Counted from the stretch's first letter, positions 47,965 to 56,657 are shown. The stretch is 64,000 nt of DNA from Bacteroidota bacterium (GCA_013390605.1 JACAUB010000001.1:4313516-4377515), one strand, 5' to 3'. Notes: generated from the letters alone by a model not told the origin. Translations and numbers: made by a program.

Positions 47965-49761
47965 ATGAAAAAACAACTTTGTATTTTGATTCTTTTGTGC
48001 ATTGGCTATTTTGTAAATGCACAAGAAGTTCCTCGTTCAGAGTATCCAAGACCACAATTCGTAAGAAATGCCTGGATTAATCTTAATGGTGCATGGACTT
48101 ATACGTTCGATTTCGGTAATTCCGGTAAGAACAGAAGACTTAATGAGAGTAAGGGATTTGATGGAAAAATAATCGTCCCTTATTGCCCTGAGAGTAAACT
48201 TTCGGGTGTAGAGCATAAAGACTTCATCAATAACATGTGGTATCAGCGAACCATCTCAGTACCTGCCGATTGGAACGGAAAAAAAATCATCCTTCATTTT
48301 GGTGCTGTCTATTATAAAGCAGAAGCATATATTGATGGAAAATTTGTAGGAAGACATACAGGCGGTACATCCTCATTCGAATTTGATATTACTTCATTTG
48401 TCACTGCAGGAAAAGATCATAATTTAGTAATTTATGTGAATGACGAACTCCGTTCAGGTAAACAAACGGGGGGAAAACAATGTACTAACTATTTTTCAGA
48501 GGGCTGTTCATACACCCGTACAACAGGTATCTGGCAAACCGTATGGATGGAAGCAGCTTCTAACTTTGGACTGAAATCCACGCAGGTAATAACAGATCTT
48601 GATCAGAAACAAGTAGTAATACATCCCATCTTTTTCAATGAGAACAACAACCTTTCACTAAAAGTCACATTGAAAGACAATGGTAAAATTGTAGCTCAAA
48701 AAATCGTTAAAGCCAATAATAGTTCTGTTTGTATTCTTCCGGTTGCAAATGTAAAAACATGGTCACCTGAAAACCCATTCCTTTACGATCTGGTTTACGA
48801 AGTTGTCGACAAGGATAACAAAACAATAGATGTTGTCAATTCTTATGTCGGAATTCGTAAAATTCATATCGAAGGTAATCGGGTATTCCTCAATAATCAA
48901 CCTTATTATCAACGACTGGTTCTTGATCAGGGCTTCTATCCTGATGGAATATGGACAGCTCCTACCGATAATGATCTTAAGAAAGATATCGAAATGTCTA
49001 TTGCAGCTGGTTTTAATGGAGCGCGCTTACATCAGAAAGTATTTGAAGAGCGTTTTCATTATTGGGCAGATAAATTAGGCTACTTAACATGGAGTGAATC
49101 ATCAAGTTGGGATTCGGATTATAATGACATTGAAGCTCATCGTAATTTTATAAGCGAATGGTCAGAAATAATTCTTCGCGATCGCAACTACCCTTCTATC
49201 GTTACATGGACTCCTTATAACGAAACATGGGGACCCGATCAGGAACAATATCCTCGCTTTGTTCAGGATCTGTATAAAACTACAAAAGGATTAGATCCTA
49301 CCCGTCCCATCAATGATGCTAGTGGTGGAACCCATGTAATAACCGATTTGTGGACGGTTCATAATTATGAAGGAGACTCCACAAAATTGGCTGAAATACT
49401 TACCCCTAAAGCTGATGGTAAAATGTTTTCGAATGATAACTATAAATTTGCCCCTTATGCAGGTCAACCATACCTGATTGATGAATTTGGCGGTATTCGC
49501 TGGATTCCAACGGCAAAAGATAAAAATAGTGAAAGTTCATGGGGATATGGTGATGCGCCAAAAACCCTTGAAGAATATTATTCCCGTCTGGAAGGTGAAG
49601 TAGATGCAATTCTCAGTCGTCCAAATGTTTGGGGTTATTGCTTTACCCAATTAACTGACGTTGAACAGGAACAGAATGGAATCTATCTGTACAATCGTTC
49701 GTTAAAGTTCGACATGAAAAGAATTAAAGCGATCTTCAATAAGGTACCTTCTTTTAAATAG
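47965..49761 (+). CDS. GH2-family glycosidase, secreted
   Basis: This 598-residue enzyme has the GH2 domain order: signal peptide (1-19), jelly-roll sugar-binding domain (about 30-200, WYQRTISVPADWNGKKIILHF), immunoglobulin-like domain (about 205-300), and TIM barrel. The acid/base is predicted as Glu 420 in TPYNETWG and the nucleophile as Glu 507 in PYLIDEFGG. It could be a beta-galactosidase, beta-glucuronidase or alpha-L-arabinopyranosidase-type member. Sequence alone does not decide. It follows the GH127 gene by 21 bp and is separated from the epimerase gene by a long hairpin. Confidence 0.87.
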   Translation: MKKQLCILILLCIGYFVNAQEVPRSEYPRPQFVRNAWINLNGAWTYTFDFGNSGKNRRLNESKGFDGKIIVPYCPESKLSGVEHKDFINNMWYQRTISVPADWNGKKIILHFGAVYYKAEAYIDGKFVGRHTGGTSSFEFDITSFVTAGKDHNLVIYVNDELRSGKQTGGKQCTNYFSEGCSYTRTTGIWQTVWMEAASNFGLKSTQVITDLDQKQVVIHPIFFNENNNLSLKVTLKDNGKIVAQKIVKANNSSVCILPVANVKTWSPENPFLYDLVYEVVDKDNKTIDVVNSYVGIRKIHIEGNRVFLNNQPYYQRLVLDQGFYPDGIWTAPTDNDLKKDIEMSIAAGFNGARLHQKVFEERFHYWADKLGYLTWSESSSWDSDYNDIEAHRNFISEWSEIILRDRNYPSIVTWTPYNETWGPDQEQYPRFVQDLYKTTKGLDPTRPINDASGGTHVITDLWTVHNYEGDSTKLAEILTPKADGKMFSNDNYKFAPYAGQPYLIDEFGGIRWIPTAKDKNSESSWGYGDAPKTLEEYYSRLEGEVDAILSRPNVWGYCFTQLTDVEQEQNGIYLYNRSLKFDMKRIKAIFNKVPSFK

Positions 49762-49770
49762 TAATCTACC

Positions 49771-49811
49771 ATCTAATGTGTTGTAATATAATATATTGCA
49801 ACACATTAGAT
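49771..49811 (+). other. Long near-perfect hairpin between GH2 and aldose 1-epimerase genes
   Basis: Positions 49771-49790 pair with 49792-49811 over 20 bp with a single G-T wobble and a one-base centre, making an almost perfect 41-nt palindrome. No T tract follows (AAAACC). It is probably an mRNA processing or stability element, or a DNA cruciform. Confidence 0.6.
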
Positions 49812-49827
49812 AAAACCAAATCATAAA

Positions 49828-50958
49828 ATGAAAAAACCACTTATTCATATTTCTCTTCTTTTATTTACAATCCTCTTATTTGCCAGTTGCAGTAAAGGAC
49901 CAAAGATTACAAAAGAGACTTTCGGAAAAATGCCTGACGGGAAAGAGGCCTCCATTTTTACTCTTGTCAACGCAAAGGGTTATAAAGTACGAGTAACTAA
50001 TTTTGGAGCTAAAGTAGTTTCACTTGAAGCACCCGATCGTAACGGTAAACTTGCTGATGTCGTTCTGGGATATGACAAATTTGAACAGTATCTGGTTGGA
50101 GATAAATTCTTTGGATCAACAGTTGGCCGTTATGCAAACCGTATTGCAAAAGGACATTTCACACTAGACAGCATTGAACACACGCTTGCGATCAATAATG
50201 CGCCAAATAGCTTACATGGTGGCCCATTCGGCTTTCACAGTGTACTCTGGAAAGCAGAAGTTATCAAAACTGACGGATATCCTTCACTAAAACTGACATA
50301 TCACAGTCCTGACGGAGAAGAAGGTTATCCAGGCAATATGGATGTTGCTGTAATTTATACATGGACAGCTGATAACGCGTTGAAGATTCAATATGAAGCG
50401 ACTAGTGATAAAAACACCGTATGTAATCTTACGAATCATTCAATTTTCAACCTTCGCGGGGCTGGAAATGGAGACATTCTGAATCATGAACTGATGATCG
50501 CTGCAGATTCTTTTACCCCAGTAGATAGTACATTGATACCTTTCGGAGAGATTCGTCCCGTTAAAGGAACCGTCATGGATTTCACTACACCTATTGCTAT
50601 TGGAAAAAGAATCAATGATACTTATGAGCAATTAGCCAAAGGCAAGGGCTATGACCACAATTATGTACTTCGAACCAATAATACAATTACCAATCTTGCA
50701 GCAAGTGTTTTTGAACCTGAATCAGGACGTGTAATGGAAGTATATACAACAGAACCTGGTCTTCAATTTTATAGTGGTAATTTCTTAACGGGTAAAGATA
50801 TCGGTAAAGGAAACAAATCCTATCAATTCAGAACAGGGTTTGCACTAGAAACTCAGAAATTTCCAGATTCACCCAATCACCCCGATTTTCCTACTACCGT
50901 TTTGAAAAAAGGCGACAGATATACCCAGACGTGTATTTATAAATTTACCACACGTTAG
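49828..50958 (+). CDS. Aldose 1-epimerase (mutarotase), lipoprotein
   Basis: This 376-residue protein interconverts the alpha and beta forms of free aldoses such as galactose or arabinose. A lipobox (LLFASC, Cys about 21) indicates periplasmic membrane anchoring. The family motifs are visible: FFGSTVGRYANRIAKGHF (about 93-110), NSLHGGPFGFHSVLWKAE (about 128-145, catalytic His region), NLTNHSIFNLRG (about 200-211, second His), and TTEPGLQFYSGNF (about 308-320, Glu). It probably speeds sugar conversion after glycosidase action in PUL 2. It is the last plus-strand gene of the locus. Confidence 0.9.
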   Translation: MKKPLIHISLLLFTILLFASCSKGPKITKETFGKMPDGKEASIFTLVNAKGYKVRVTNFGAKVVSLEAPDRNGKLADVVLGYDKFEQYLVGDKFFGSTVGRYANRIAKGHFTLDSIEHTLAINNAPNSLHGGPFGFHSVLWKAEVIKTDGYPSLKLTYHSPDGEEGYPGNMDVAVIYTWTADNALKIQYEATSDKNTVCNLTNHSIFNLRGAGNGDILNHELMIAADSFTPVDSTLIPFGEIRPVKGTVMDFTTPIAIGKRINDTYEQLAKGKGYDHNYVLRTNNTITNLAASVFEPESGRVMEVYTTEPGLQFYSGNFLTGKDIGKGNKSYQFRTGFALETQKFPDSPNHPDFPTTVLKKGDRYTQTCIYKFTTR

Positions 50959-50995
50959 AATATAATCTATAACTAGATCTTTCAAATGATCTATC

Positions 50996-51055
50996 ATCCA
51001 TTAAGAATTAAATAATTGAAGAAAAATAGTTCTGATTATTTGATTCTTAATGGAT
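50996..51055 (+). other. Long hairpin downstream of PUL 2
   Basis: Arms 50996-51016 and 51035-51055 pair over 21 bp with one G-T wobble and an 18-nt loop, 38 bp past the epimerase stop. No T tract follows directly. A weaker stem at 51084-51122 ends in TTTTTT (51127-51132) and may be the true terminator. The rest of the 50959-51317 spacer holds no gene that I can see. Confidence 0.55.
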
Positions 51056-51317
51056 CTCAGATCAACAAAACCGATTTGAATTTACCATACTCTAAATCGA
51101 TTCATTGAAAGATGGAGATGGTTTGGTTTTTTAAATATAGTTTTTATTCTGGCAATATAGAATCATCACCAACAACTACTTATTTTATAAAAAAGAATAA
51201 CTTAGTTTTGCTTTTATTGCGTATCTATATATTTTATTTTTTAAAATTATTACCCCTGTTTTATGCTTTCCTTTAAAATTATCTTTCTAAAATAAACAGC
51301 TAAATAAAGAAATCTGC

Positions 51318-51896
51318 TTATTTCAAAAGGGTCGACTTTTCTATTATCCAGAAAAGTAATGAAACAGATATTATATCACGAAGGGCATTAAGTCCACGAT
51401 GAACATTATTTTTAACTGATTGTAGATTAATGTTCATAACTTCAGCTATTTCACTATACTCTAATTCCTCAAAATACCTGAGATAAATTGCTTCACGTTG
51501 TTTTTTTGATAATTGATTGAGTGCACTAATGATTTGGGTTCTTAAGCCATCTTCGTTTTGCATTTGAATCAGATAATCTTCATGTGAAAACTCTATAAGA
51601 AAATTATCTTCGAGTTCTATCTTATCTACGTGATTATATTTTAACTCCAGTACATTAAGAATTTGTCTACGTAATCCTTTCAGTAAATATGATTTGATAT
51701 AAGATATGGAAGTAAGATCCACTTTATTTTTCCATATTCGAAAAAATAGTTCTTGAATACAATCTTTAACCAATTCATTATCATTGGTTATTTTTTTTCC
51801 ATAATTATATAAGGTATCAAAATGAAACCTAAACACCGAAGTATATAATTGGTTTTCATCGATAACATTATCAGAATTAAATGGCTGAATATTCAT
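51318..51896 (-). CDS. ECF-type RNA polymerase sigma-70 factor (probably PUL 2)
   Basis: This 192-residue ECF sigma factor has region 2 (about 18-85, FRFHFDTLYNYGKKIT and VKDCIQELFFRIWKN) and region 4 (about 125-180, LSKKQREAIYLRYFEELEYSEIAEVM, then NLQSVKNNVHRGLNALRD). A TTG at 51908 is in frame, but ATG 51896 is the better start. No FecR gene adjoins it. Since the PUL 2 fecR lacks a sigma gene, this is the likely partner about 15 kb away. It is transcribed toward PUL 2 and divergently from the oxidoreductase gene. The 243-bp divergent spacer (51897-52139) holds no other gene. Confidence 0.9.
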   Translation of the reverse strand: MNIQPFNSDNVIDENQLYTSVFRFHFDTLYNYGKKITNDNELVKDCIQELFFRIWKNKVDLTSISYIKSYLLKGLRRQILNVLELKYNHVDKIELEDNFLIEFSHEDYLIQMQNEDGLRTQIISALNQLSKKQREAIYLRYFEELEYSEIAEVMNINLQSVKNNVHRGLNALRDIISVSLLFWIIEKSTLLK

Positions 51897-52139
51897 TGGT
51901 GAATTCAAGACGCAAATGCAACTTTATTGGATTGTAAAGTTAGCTAAAAATTATGTAGTTAGCGTCAAAAATATTAACATTTCCTTGTTCTTTCACTACA
52001 TCAAAAATACACATCTACAACCGCTTAAAGAATCAATAAGATCACTCAATAAAATCAAGAAAAGATCGTTTACTTATTAAACACTACACTGAAATATATC
52101 TCATCATTTGTCTATATTAAAAAACAAAAATGTCAACTA

Positions 52140-53555
52140 ATGAATAAAATTTACACATCATTAATGGTAGCAATTACATTAATTACGTCTTTCTCTAATG
52201 GAGCCAACCCTACAAAAAGAGAAGATAAAAAACCAGTTAATGCGTTTTCTGGTGCGAAAGGAGAAGTCAAATTAATAACATTAGATCCAGGGCACTTCCA
52301 TGCAGCCTTGGTTCAAAAAAACATGTATGACCAGGTAAGCCCTGAAGTATATGTTTACGCATTAAAAGGATCAGACTTAGATGAACATCTTAAGAAAATA
52401 GAAGGGTATAATACAAGAACCGAAAATCCTACTGCATGGAAAGAGAAAGTCTATACAGGCAACGATTATCTTGAGAAGATGCTTACTGAAAAAAAGGGTA
52501 ATGTCGTTGTTCTGGCCGGAAACAATCGTATTAAAACAGATTATATAATGAAATCGGTAAAGGCTGGGTTTAATGTCCTGGCAGATAAACCGATGGTGAC
52601 TTCGCCTGAGAAATTCGCTGAACTGGAAGAGGCTTTTAAAGTAGCCAGAAAAAACGGTGTTCTGCTCTATGATATTATGACTGAGCGACATGAAATCTCT
52701 ACTATTCTACAAAAAGAACTATCACATATCCCTTCTCTATTTGGGAAACTTCAGACTGGTTCTGCTGAACATCCAGCCGTTGAGAAAGTAAGTGTTCATT
52801 TCTTCTATAAGAATGTGTCAGGAAACCCACTTGTCCGCCCTGCATGGTTTTTTGATGTGAATCAACAGGGAGAAGGTATAATCGATGTAACGACCCACCT
52901 GGTAGATTTAGTTCAATGGTGCTGTTTCCCGAATAAGATTATCCAGAAGTCTGATATAGAAATGCTTTCAGCAAAACGATGGCCTACAATTATCTCCAGA
53001 GATGAATTTCAGGAGGTGACTAAATTGAATGAATTTCCAGATTATCTGAAAAAAGATATAAAAGACGGAAAATTGTTAGCCTATTCTAACGGAGAAATGG
53101 TCTATAAACTAAAAGGAGTATATGTTAAGGTTGTGGCTGAATGGAAATACAAAGCACCCGAAGGAACAGGAGATACTTATTTTTCCACCCTATGTGGTTC
53201 ATTATGTAAACTGGAAATTCGTCAGGGGAAAGAAGAAAATTACATCCCAATGTTGTATGTCACCGCAAATAAAGAAACTAATATTGCAAGCTTCACCAAA
53301 AACCTTGAACAAGCTATTGCCAGTGAAAACAAACTTCATCCGGACCTTACACTTGAAAAAATAAATGAAACTACCTGGAGAGTGGACATCCCTAACAAAT
53401 ACAGAGTTGGGCATGAAGCTCATTTTGGACAGGTTACCGAACAATTCCTTAGCTATCTTAAAGCAGGGAAGCTACCTGAATGGGAAGTTCCGAATATGAT
53501 TGCAAAATATTATACCACTACAAGTGCTTTAAAGTTGGCTAAAAAGAACAAATAA
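52140..53555 (+). CDS. Secreted Gfo/Idh/MocA-like oxidoreductase
   Basis: This 471-residue protein carries a Sec signal peptide (about 1-22) and resembles the Bacteroidota group called putative oxidoreductase C-terminal domain proteins. An N-terminal Rossmann-like half includes VVVLAGNNRIKTDYIMKSVKAGFNVLADKPMV (about 123-154), where Gfo/Idh/MocA enzymes have the EKP-type motif, here DKP. The C-terminal alpha/beta domain includes GEGIIDVTTHLVDLVQWC (about 246-263). The usual GxGxxG cofactor loop is not evident at the N terminus. It may act on sugars released in the periplasm. Substrate and cofactor are unknown. It is divergent from the sigma gene. Confidence 0.75.
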   Translation: MNKIYTSLMVAITLITSFSNGANPTKREDKKPVNAFSGAKGEVKLITLDPGHFHAALVQKNMYDQVSPEVYVYALKGSDLDEHLKKIEGYNTRTENPTAWKEKVYTGNDYLEKMLTEKKGNVVVLAGNNRIKTDYIMKSVKAGFNVLADKPMVTSPEKFAELEEAFKVARKNGVLLYDIMTERHEISTILQKELSHIPSLFGKLQTGSAEHPAVEKVSVHFFYKNVSGNPLVRPAWFFDVNQQGEGIIDVTTHLVDLVQWCCFPNKIIQKSDIEMLSAKRWPTIISRDEFQEVTKLNEFPDYLKKDIKDGKLLAYSNGEMVYKLKGVYVKVVAEWKYKAPEGTGDTYFSTLCGSLCKLEIRQGKEENYIPMLYVTANKETNIASFTKNLEQAIASENKLHPDLTLEKINETTWRVDIPNKYRVGHEAHFGQVTEQFLSYLKAGKLPEWEVPNMIAKYYTTTSALKLAKKNK

Positions 53556-53590
53556 AAATAATCCTCGGCTTTCCTTAAAAGGATGTACTA

Positions 53591-53640
53591 TATAACAATA
53601 AAGGGGCGATCTATTTCAAGATCATCCCTTTATTGTTATA
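53591..53640. terminator. Bidirectional terminator between convergent genes
   Basis: A 15-bp perfect stem (53591-53605 with 53626-53640), extended inside by a GATC pair, lies between the stop codons of the convergent oxidoreductase and DUF2807 genes. Both flanks are AT-rich. It likely ends both transcripts. Confidence 0.75.
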
Positions 53641-53651
53641 TTTAATAGTAT

Positions 53652-54509
53652 CTATTGTTTTCTGATCTTTCCGGATCCGGTTGTTTCAGAAGTAATAACA
53701 GATGCATTTCCTCTATAATTAATACCTCCACTACCATGTATTCTACCGTTTAAACCTTCGGATACACTTAGATTACAACTACCTGAACCCTGAACAGAGG
53801 CAGTAGCATTTTTAGTCATGAAGTTATACCCATAAATACTTCCTGAACCTTGAACCTCTGCTACCACATCTTTTGCAGATCCTGAAATGTTTACACTTCC
53901 CGAACCACCAACTGATAAATGAGCTGATTCTGATTCCAGTTGAGCTTTAATTCCACCCGAACCATGTGTACCTACTTCAACTTTATTGATTGATCCCGAA
54001 AACTTAATTCCTCCAGAGCCGTGTGTTGAGATTACCGCATTCTTTCCATCAAAAGAAAAGTTTATGCTACCCGATCCTTGTGTGTTGACAACCAGCTCTT
54101 CACCATTAAATCTACCTTCACTATTGATACTGCCCGATCCTCTTGTAGCCAACGCAGTTAATTTTGGCATAGAAACATATGCAGTCATCTTTCTGGAATT
54201 TCGAATATTTACATTTTCTCTCATTCGAACAACTAGTGTATTCCCTTTAACTTCAGAAATAATATAGGGAATTAAATTGTCATCAGCCTCAATCTTCACT
54301 TCAAAAGCATCTGCTTTTTTGATAAAAACATTAATGCTTCCATTTGTCTCAACTTTGGTAAAACCTGATAGGTTCCGAATCTCGGTTTTTACATCGCCTG
54401 ATCCTTTTATGGTCTTAAATCCAAATCCTAATATACTGCTTTGTCCATAAGAGAGATTTCCGATAAACAAAAAAGCCAATAATAAGAATGATAAACTTTT
54501 CATTTTCAT
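53652..54509 (-). CDS. DUF2807 (GIN-domain) secreted beta-solenoid protein
   Basis: This 285-residue secreted protein has a signal peptide (1-22) and the DUF2807 head domain, described in databases as a putative auto-transporter adhesin. The body consists of short beta turns with a repeating GSGSIN/GSGGIK motif roughly every 15-22 residues (about 125-275), which suggests a small right-handed beta-solenoid. No membrane anchor is visible. It stands alone between a terminator and the IS3 element. A stem (CACTAA, three T, TTAGTG) lies just upstream of the start at 54512-54526. The function is unknown. Confidence 0.85.
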   Translation of the reverse strand: MKMKSLSFLLLAFLFIGNLSYGQSSILGFGFKTIKGSGDVKTEIRNLSGFTKVETNGSINVFIKKADAFEVKIEADDNLIPYIISEVKGNTLVVRMRENVNIRNSRKMTAYVSMPKLTALATRGSGSINSEGRFNGEELVVNTQGSGSINFSFDGKNAVISTHGSGGIKFSGSINKVEVGTHGSGGIKAQLESESAHLSVGGSGSVNISGSAKDVVAEVQGSGSIYGYNFMTKNATASVQGSGSCNLSVSEGLNGRIHGSGGINYRGNASVITSETTGSGKIRKQ

Positions 54510-54749
54510 AGCACTAATTTTTAGTGATTAATAATCGTTCGTTAGATATTTTAAGACGAACATGCTATGCTATTTGTTACATTAAATTTAATGCTTATCA
54601 GGTGTTCCATTTAAAATGAAGAAGGATTGCGTGTAAGGCACTGCCATTTCCAATTAAGTATTCTTATTTACACCGAGAATATAAATATCCGAATACGTGT
54701 CTTTTACTGAAAAAGGTATACAGTATAAACGTTTAAAAAAACACTGTAT

Positions 54750-55295
54750 ATGGGAATGAAAAGAGAAAGAGTTGAAAGAAATGTATCGGGTAAACGCTAT
54801 TTTGTATACCCAGAAGAGGATCGAATCAGGATAGTGAAGGAACTGGAAAAAGGATCACTTTCTATAAAAGAAGTCATGCAGAAATACGAAGTTCTGGATG
54901 CGTCCACAGTTTTAAACTGGTTAAAAAGATACTCATCAGAATATCGGGAGAACTACATGCGAGTACTCCTATCGGTTTCCGATCGAAGGCAAATAGCGTA
55001 TAAGGTAGAATCAGGAGTCATGAGCATTGAGGAAGCCACTACACGTTACAGGGTGCAACAAAGAACCATAAAAAGTTGGATAAAGTTGTATACTTGTATT
55101 CCTAAACTGGTGGACACTATGGCAAAGAACGAACAATCTCAATCAGGTTCATCCGAGCAAACAAAGGCATTACAGAAACAGATAGAACAGCTTAAGCTTA
55201 AGGTAGAAGCATTGGAGACCATGATTGATATCGCAGAGGATCAGCTGAAAATCGATATCAGAAAAAAATCTGGTACCAAGCAGTCAAAGCCATGA
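54750..55295 (+). CDS. IS3-family transposase, OrfA
   Basis: This 181-residue protein binds the IS ends. It has two helix-turn-helix units (IKEVMQKYEVLDASTVLNWLKRY, about 33-55, and IEEATTRYRVQQRTIKSWIKLY, about 92-113) and a C-terminal leucine-zipper-like coiled coil (KALQKQIEQLKLKVEALETMID, about 139-160). It overlaps OrfB by 4 bp (ATGA). The slippery heptamer A AAA AAA at 55262-55268 is in phase near its end and would allow a -1 shift into the OrfB frame, giving the OrfAB fusion transposase. The start ATG at 54750 lies 28 bp inside the left inverted repeat. Confidence 0.9.
   Translation: MGMKRERVERNVSGKRYFVYPEEDRIRIVKELEKGSLSIKEVMQKYEVLDASTVLNWLKRYSSEYRENYMRVLLSVSDRRQIAYKVESGVMSIEEATTRYRVQQRTIKSWIKLYTCIPKLVDTMAKNEQSQSGSSEQTKALQKQIEQLKLKVEALETMIDIAEDQLKIDIRKKSGTKQSKP
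55262..55268 (+). promoter_or_regulatory. Programmed -1 frameshift slippery site
   Basis: The seven-A run has the phase A_AAA_AAA in the OrfA frame (codons AGA AAA AAA). A -1 slip continues as IWYQAVKAMKES into OrfB, matching the joined reading expected of an IS3 OrfAB transposase. Confidence 0.75.
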
Positions 55296-56203
55296 AAGAA
55301 AGCCATGCACAAGTAGGGTTCGGGCCACTTTGTATGCTGTTTGGTAAAACCCGTTATGCCTTTTATAAGAAAGGAAAGAATCAGCAAAGATGGCTGAATG
55401 AAGAACAAATCGTCTTGGAAATGGTCTCCATCATAAGACGGGAATTGCCTTGTACAGGTACCCCCAAGCTCTATCACATGTTAAGAAAAACGCTTCAGGA
55501 TCATCACATAAAAATGGGCAGAGACTCCCTGCACCGGCTTCTTTGTGGAAATGGGCTGACAATAAGACCCGGGAAACGATATGTGGTGACAACCGATTCC
55601 AGACATTGGATGAAGAAATATCCCAACCTGATAAAGGATCTTGTTATCAATGAATCAGAACAGGTATGGGTCTCAGACATTACCTACATCCAGGTAGGGG
55701 AAGCATTTAACTTCTTATCGTTGATCACTGATGCTTATTCCAAACAAATCATGGGGTTTTGCCTTCACCCAACCTTGGAGGCTGAGGGCTGCATGAATGC
55801 CTTGAAAATGGCTTTGAGCCAGAAAATAAAATACGACATCAGCCATATCCATCACTCTGACAGGGGAGCCCAGTATTGTTGCGGTGACTATGTGGATTTA
55901 TTACATACTGCAGGATTAGGGATCAGTATGACTGAAAACGGAGACCCTTACGAGAATGCCATTGCCGAAAGGGTTAATGGAATACTCAAGTACGAGTTTA
56001 GCTTAAACCGTGAATTTGCAGACACTACCCAAGCCCTTGAAGCTATTCAAAAGAGCATTAGGGCTTACAATGAGCTAAGACCCCACATGAGCTGTAATTA
56101 CCTTACACCGGTGCAGGCTCATCAAATGAAAGGGGTTCTGGAAAAGAAATGGAAACCGAAAGTAAAACAAAAAGAGAAAGAATTATTATTTGATAGCGTT
56201 TAA
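55292..56203 (+). CDS. IS3-family transposase, OrfB (DDE integrase core)
   Basis: This 303-residue protein is the catalytic part of the IS3 transposase, with an rve-type integrase core. The DDE triad is visible: first Asp in VWVSDITYIQVG (about 129), second Asp in HIHHSDRGAQYCC (about 192), and Glu in ENAIAERVNGILKYEF (about 228). An N-terminal HTH-like segment (GTPKLYHMLRKTL, about 55-67) precedes it. The frame is intact. The active enzyme is most likely the frameshift fusion with OrfA. Its own ATG may also be reached by translational coupling at the ATGA overlap. Confidence 0.92.
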   Translation: MKESHAQVGFGPLCMLFGKTRYAFYKKGKNQQRWLNEEQIVLEMVSIIRRELPCTGTPKLYHMLRKTLQDHHIKMGRDSLHRLLCGNGLTIRPGKRYVVTTDSRHWMKKYPNLIKDLVINESEQVWVSDITYIQVGEAFNFLSLITDAYSKQIMGFCLHPTLEAEGCMNALKMALSQKIKYDISHIHHSDRGAQYCCGDYVDLLHTAGLGISMTENGDPYENAIAERVNGILKYEFSLNREFADTTQALEAIQKSIRAYNELRPHMSCNYLTPVQAHQMKGVLEKKWKPKVKQKEKELLFDSV

Positions 56204-56277
56204 AAAATGATGCCATTTTACGTAAAACTATTTAAAAAATGTTTCAAATAAAATTACTAACTTTAATTTATTAGGAA

Positions 56278-56361
56278 TGTATACTTATTTTAGTGAATTG
56301 ATTTTTTACTGTATACTTTTTCTAGTAATACTACTTAAATGTGTATACCTATTTCAGTAAG
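56278..56361 (+). repeat. Three 20-bp iterons with 32-bp period at the right IS end
   Basis: TGTATACTTATTTTAGTGAA (56278-56297), TGTATACTTTTTCTAGTAAT (56310-56329) and TGTATACCTATTTCAGTAAG (56342-56361) are related copies, each starting exactly 32 bp after the last. The third is part of the right inverted repeat. The spacing is three helical turns, as expected for an array of transposase-binding sites on one DNA face. Confidence 0.8.
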
Positions 56362-56389
56362 GGACAACGCTCATAAAAATAGGGGGATC

Positions 56390-56474
56390 TGTACCCCTTC
56401 TCTACCCGTTCTGTACCCGTTCTGTACGGGTAATGTACCCCTTGGGGGTAGAGTACCCGTACAGAATGGGTACA
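56390..56474. repeat. 11-bp repeat array forming a long palindrome
   Basis: Five contiguous 11-bp units related to TGTACCCGTTC run from 56390 to 56444 (starts at 56390, 56401, 56412, 56423, 56434). Inverted units follow to 56474. As a result 56412-56432 and 56454-56474 form 21-bp arms with one mismatch around an inner stem (TACCCC, TT, GGGGTA). The block is GC-rich in AT-rich surroundings. It lies 23 bp after the IS3 element and 183 bp before the membrane protein gene. Confidence 0.7.
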
Positions 56475-56657
56475 ATAAAGGCATAGATCTCCTACTTTTT
56501 AGATTAGTTTTATGATAGGTTTTGAACTGATTTGTATTCTTATTTAATAAAGCCAACAACCTGTAAGGATTACGAATCTAGATCGGCCAATAAACTGTTA
56601 TTCGTGCAAATTTCTCACAGTCTTTCAGTCGGATTCCAAATTAATGTATTTTTGAAA

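Larger units (their letters stand above)
54698..56366 (+). mobile_element. Complete IS3-family insertion sequence
   Basis: The element is 1669 bp, with 25-bp terminal inverted repeats (54698-54722 and 56342-56366, three mismatches, outer bases TGTC) and a 3-bp target duplication ACG (54695-54697 and 56367-56369). It encodes two overlapping transposase frames with a -1 slippery site. Ends, both frames and target duplication are all present, so it is probably recent and may be active. Confidence 0.92.

Noticed and set aside
56390..56474. CRISPR array
   Set aside because: The units are only 11 bp, contiguous without spacers, and no cas genes are present.
56647..56654. TATTTTTG just before the membrane protein ATG as its promoter
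   Set aside because: It ends three bases before the start codon, so transcription would begin inside the gene. Probably a chance match in AT-rich DNA.
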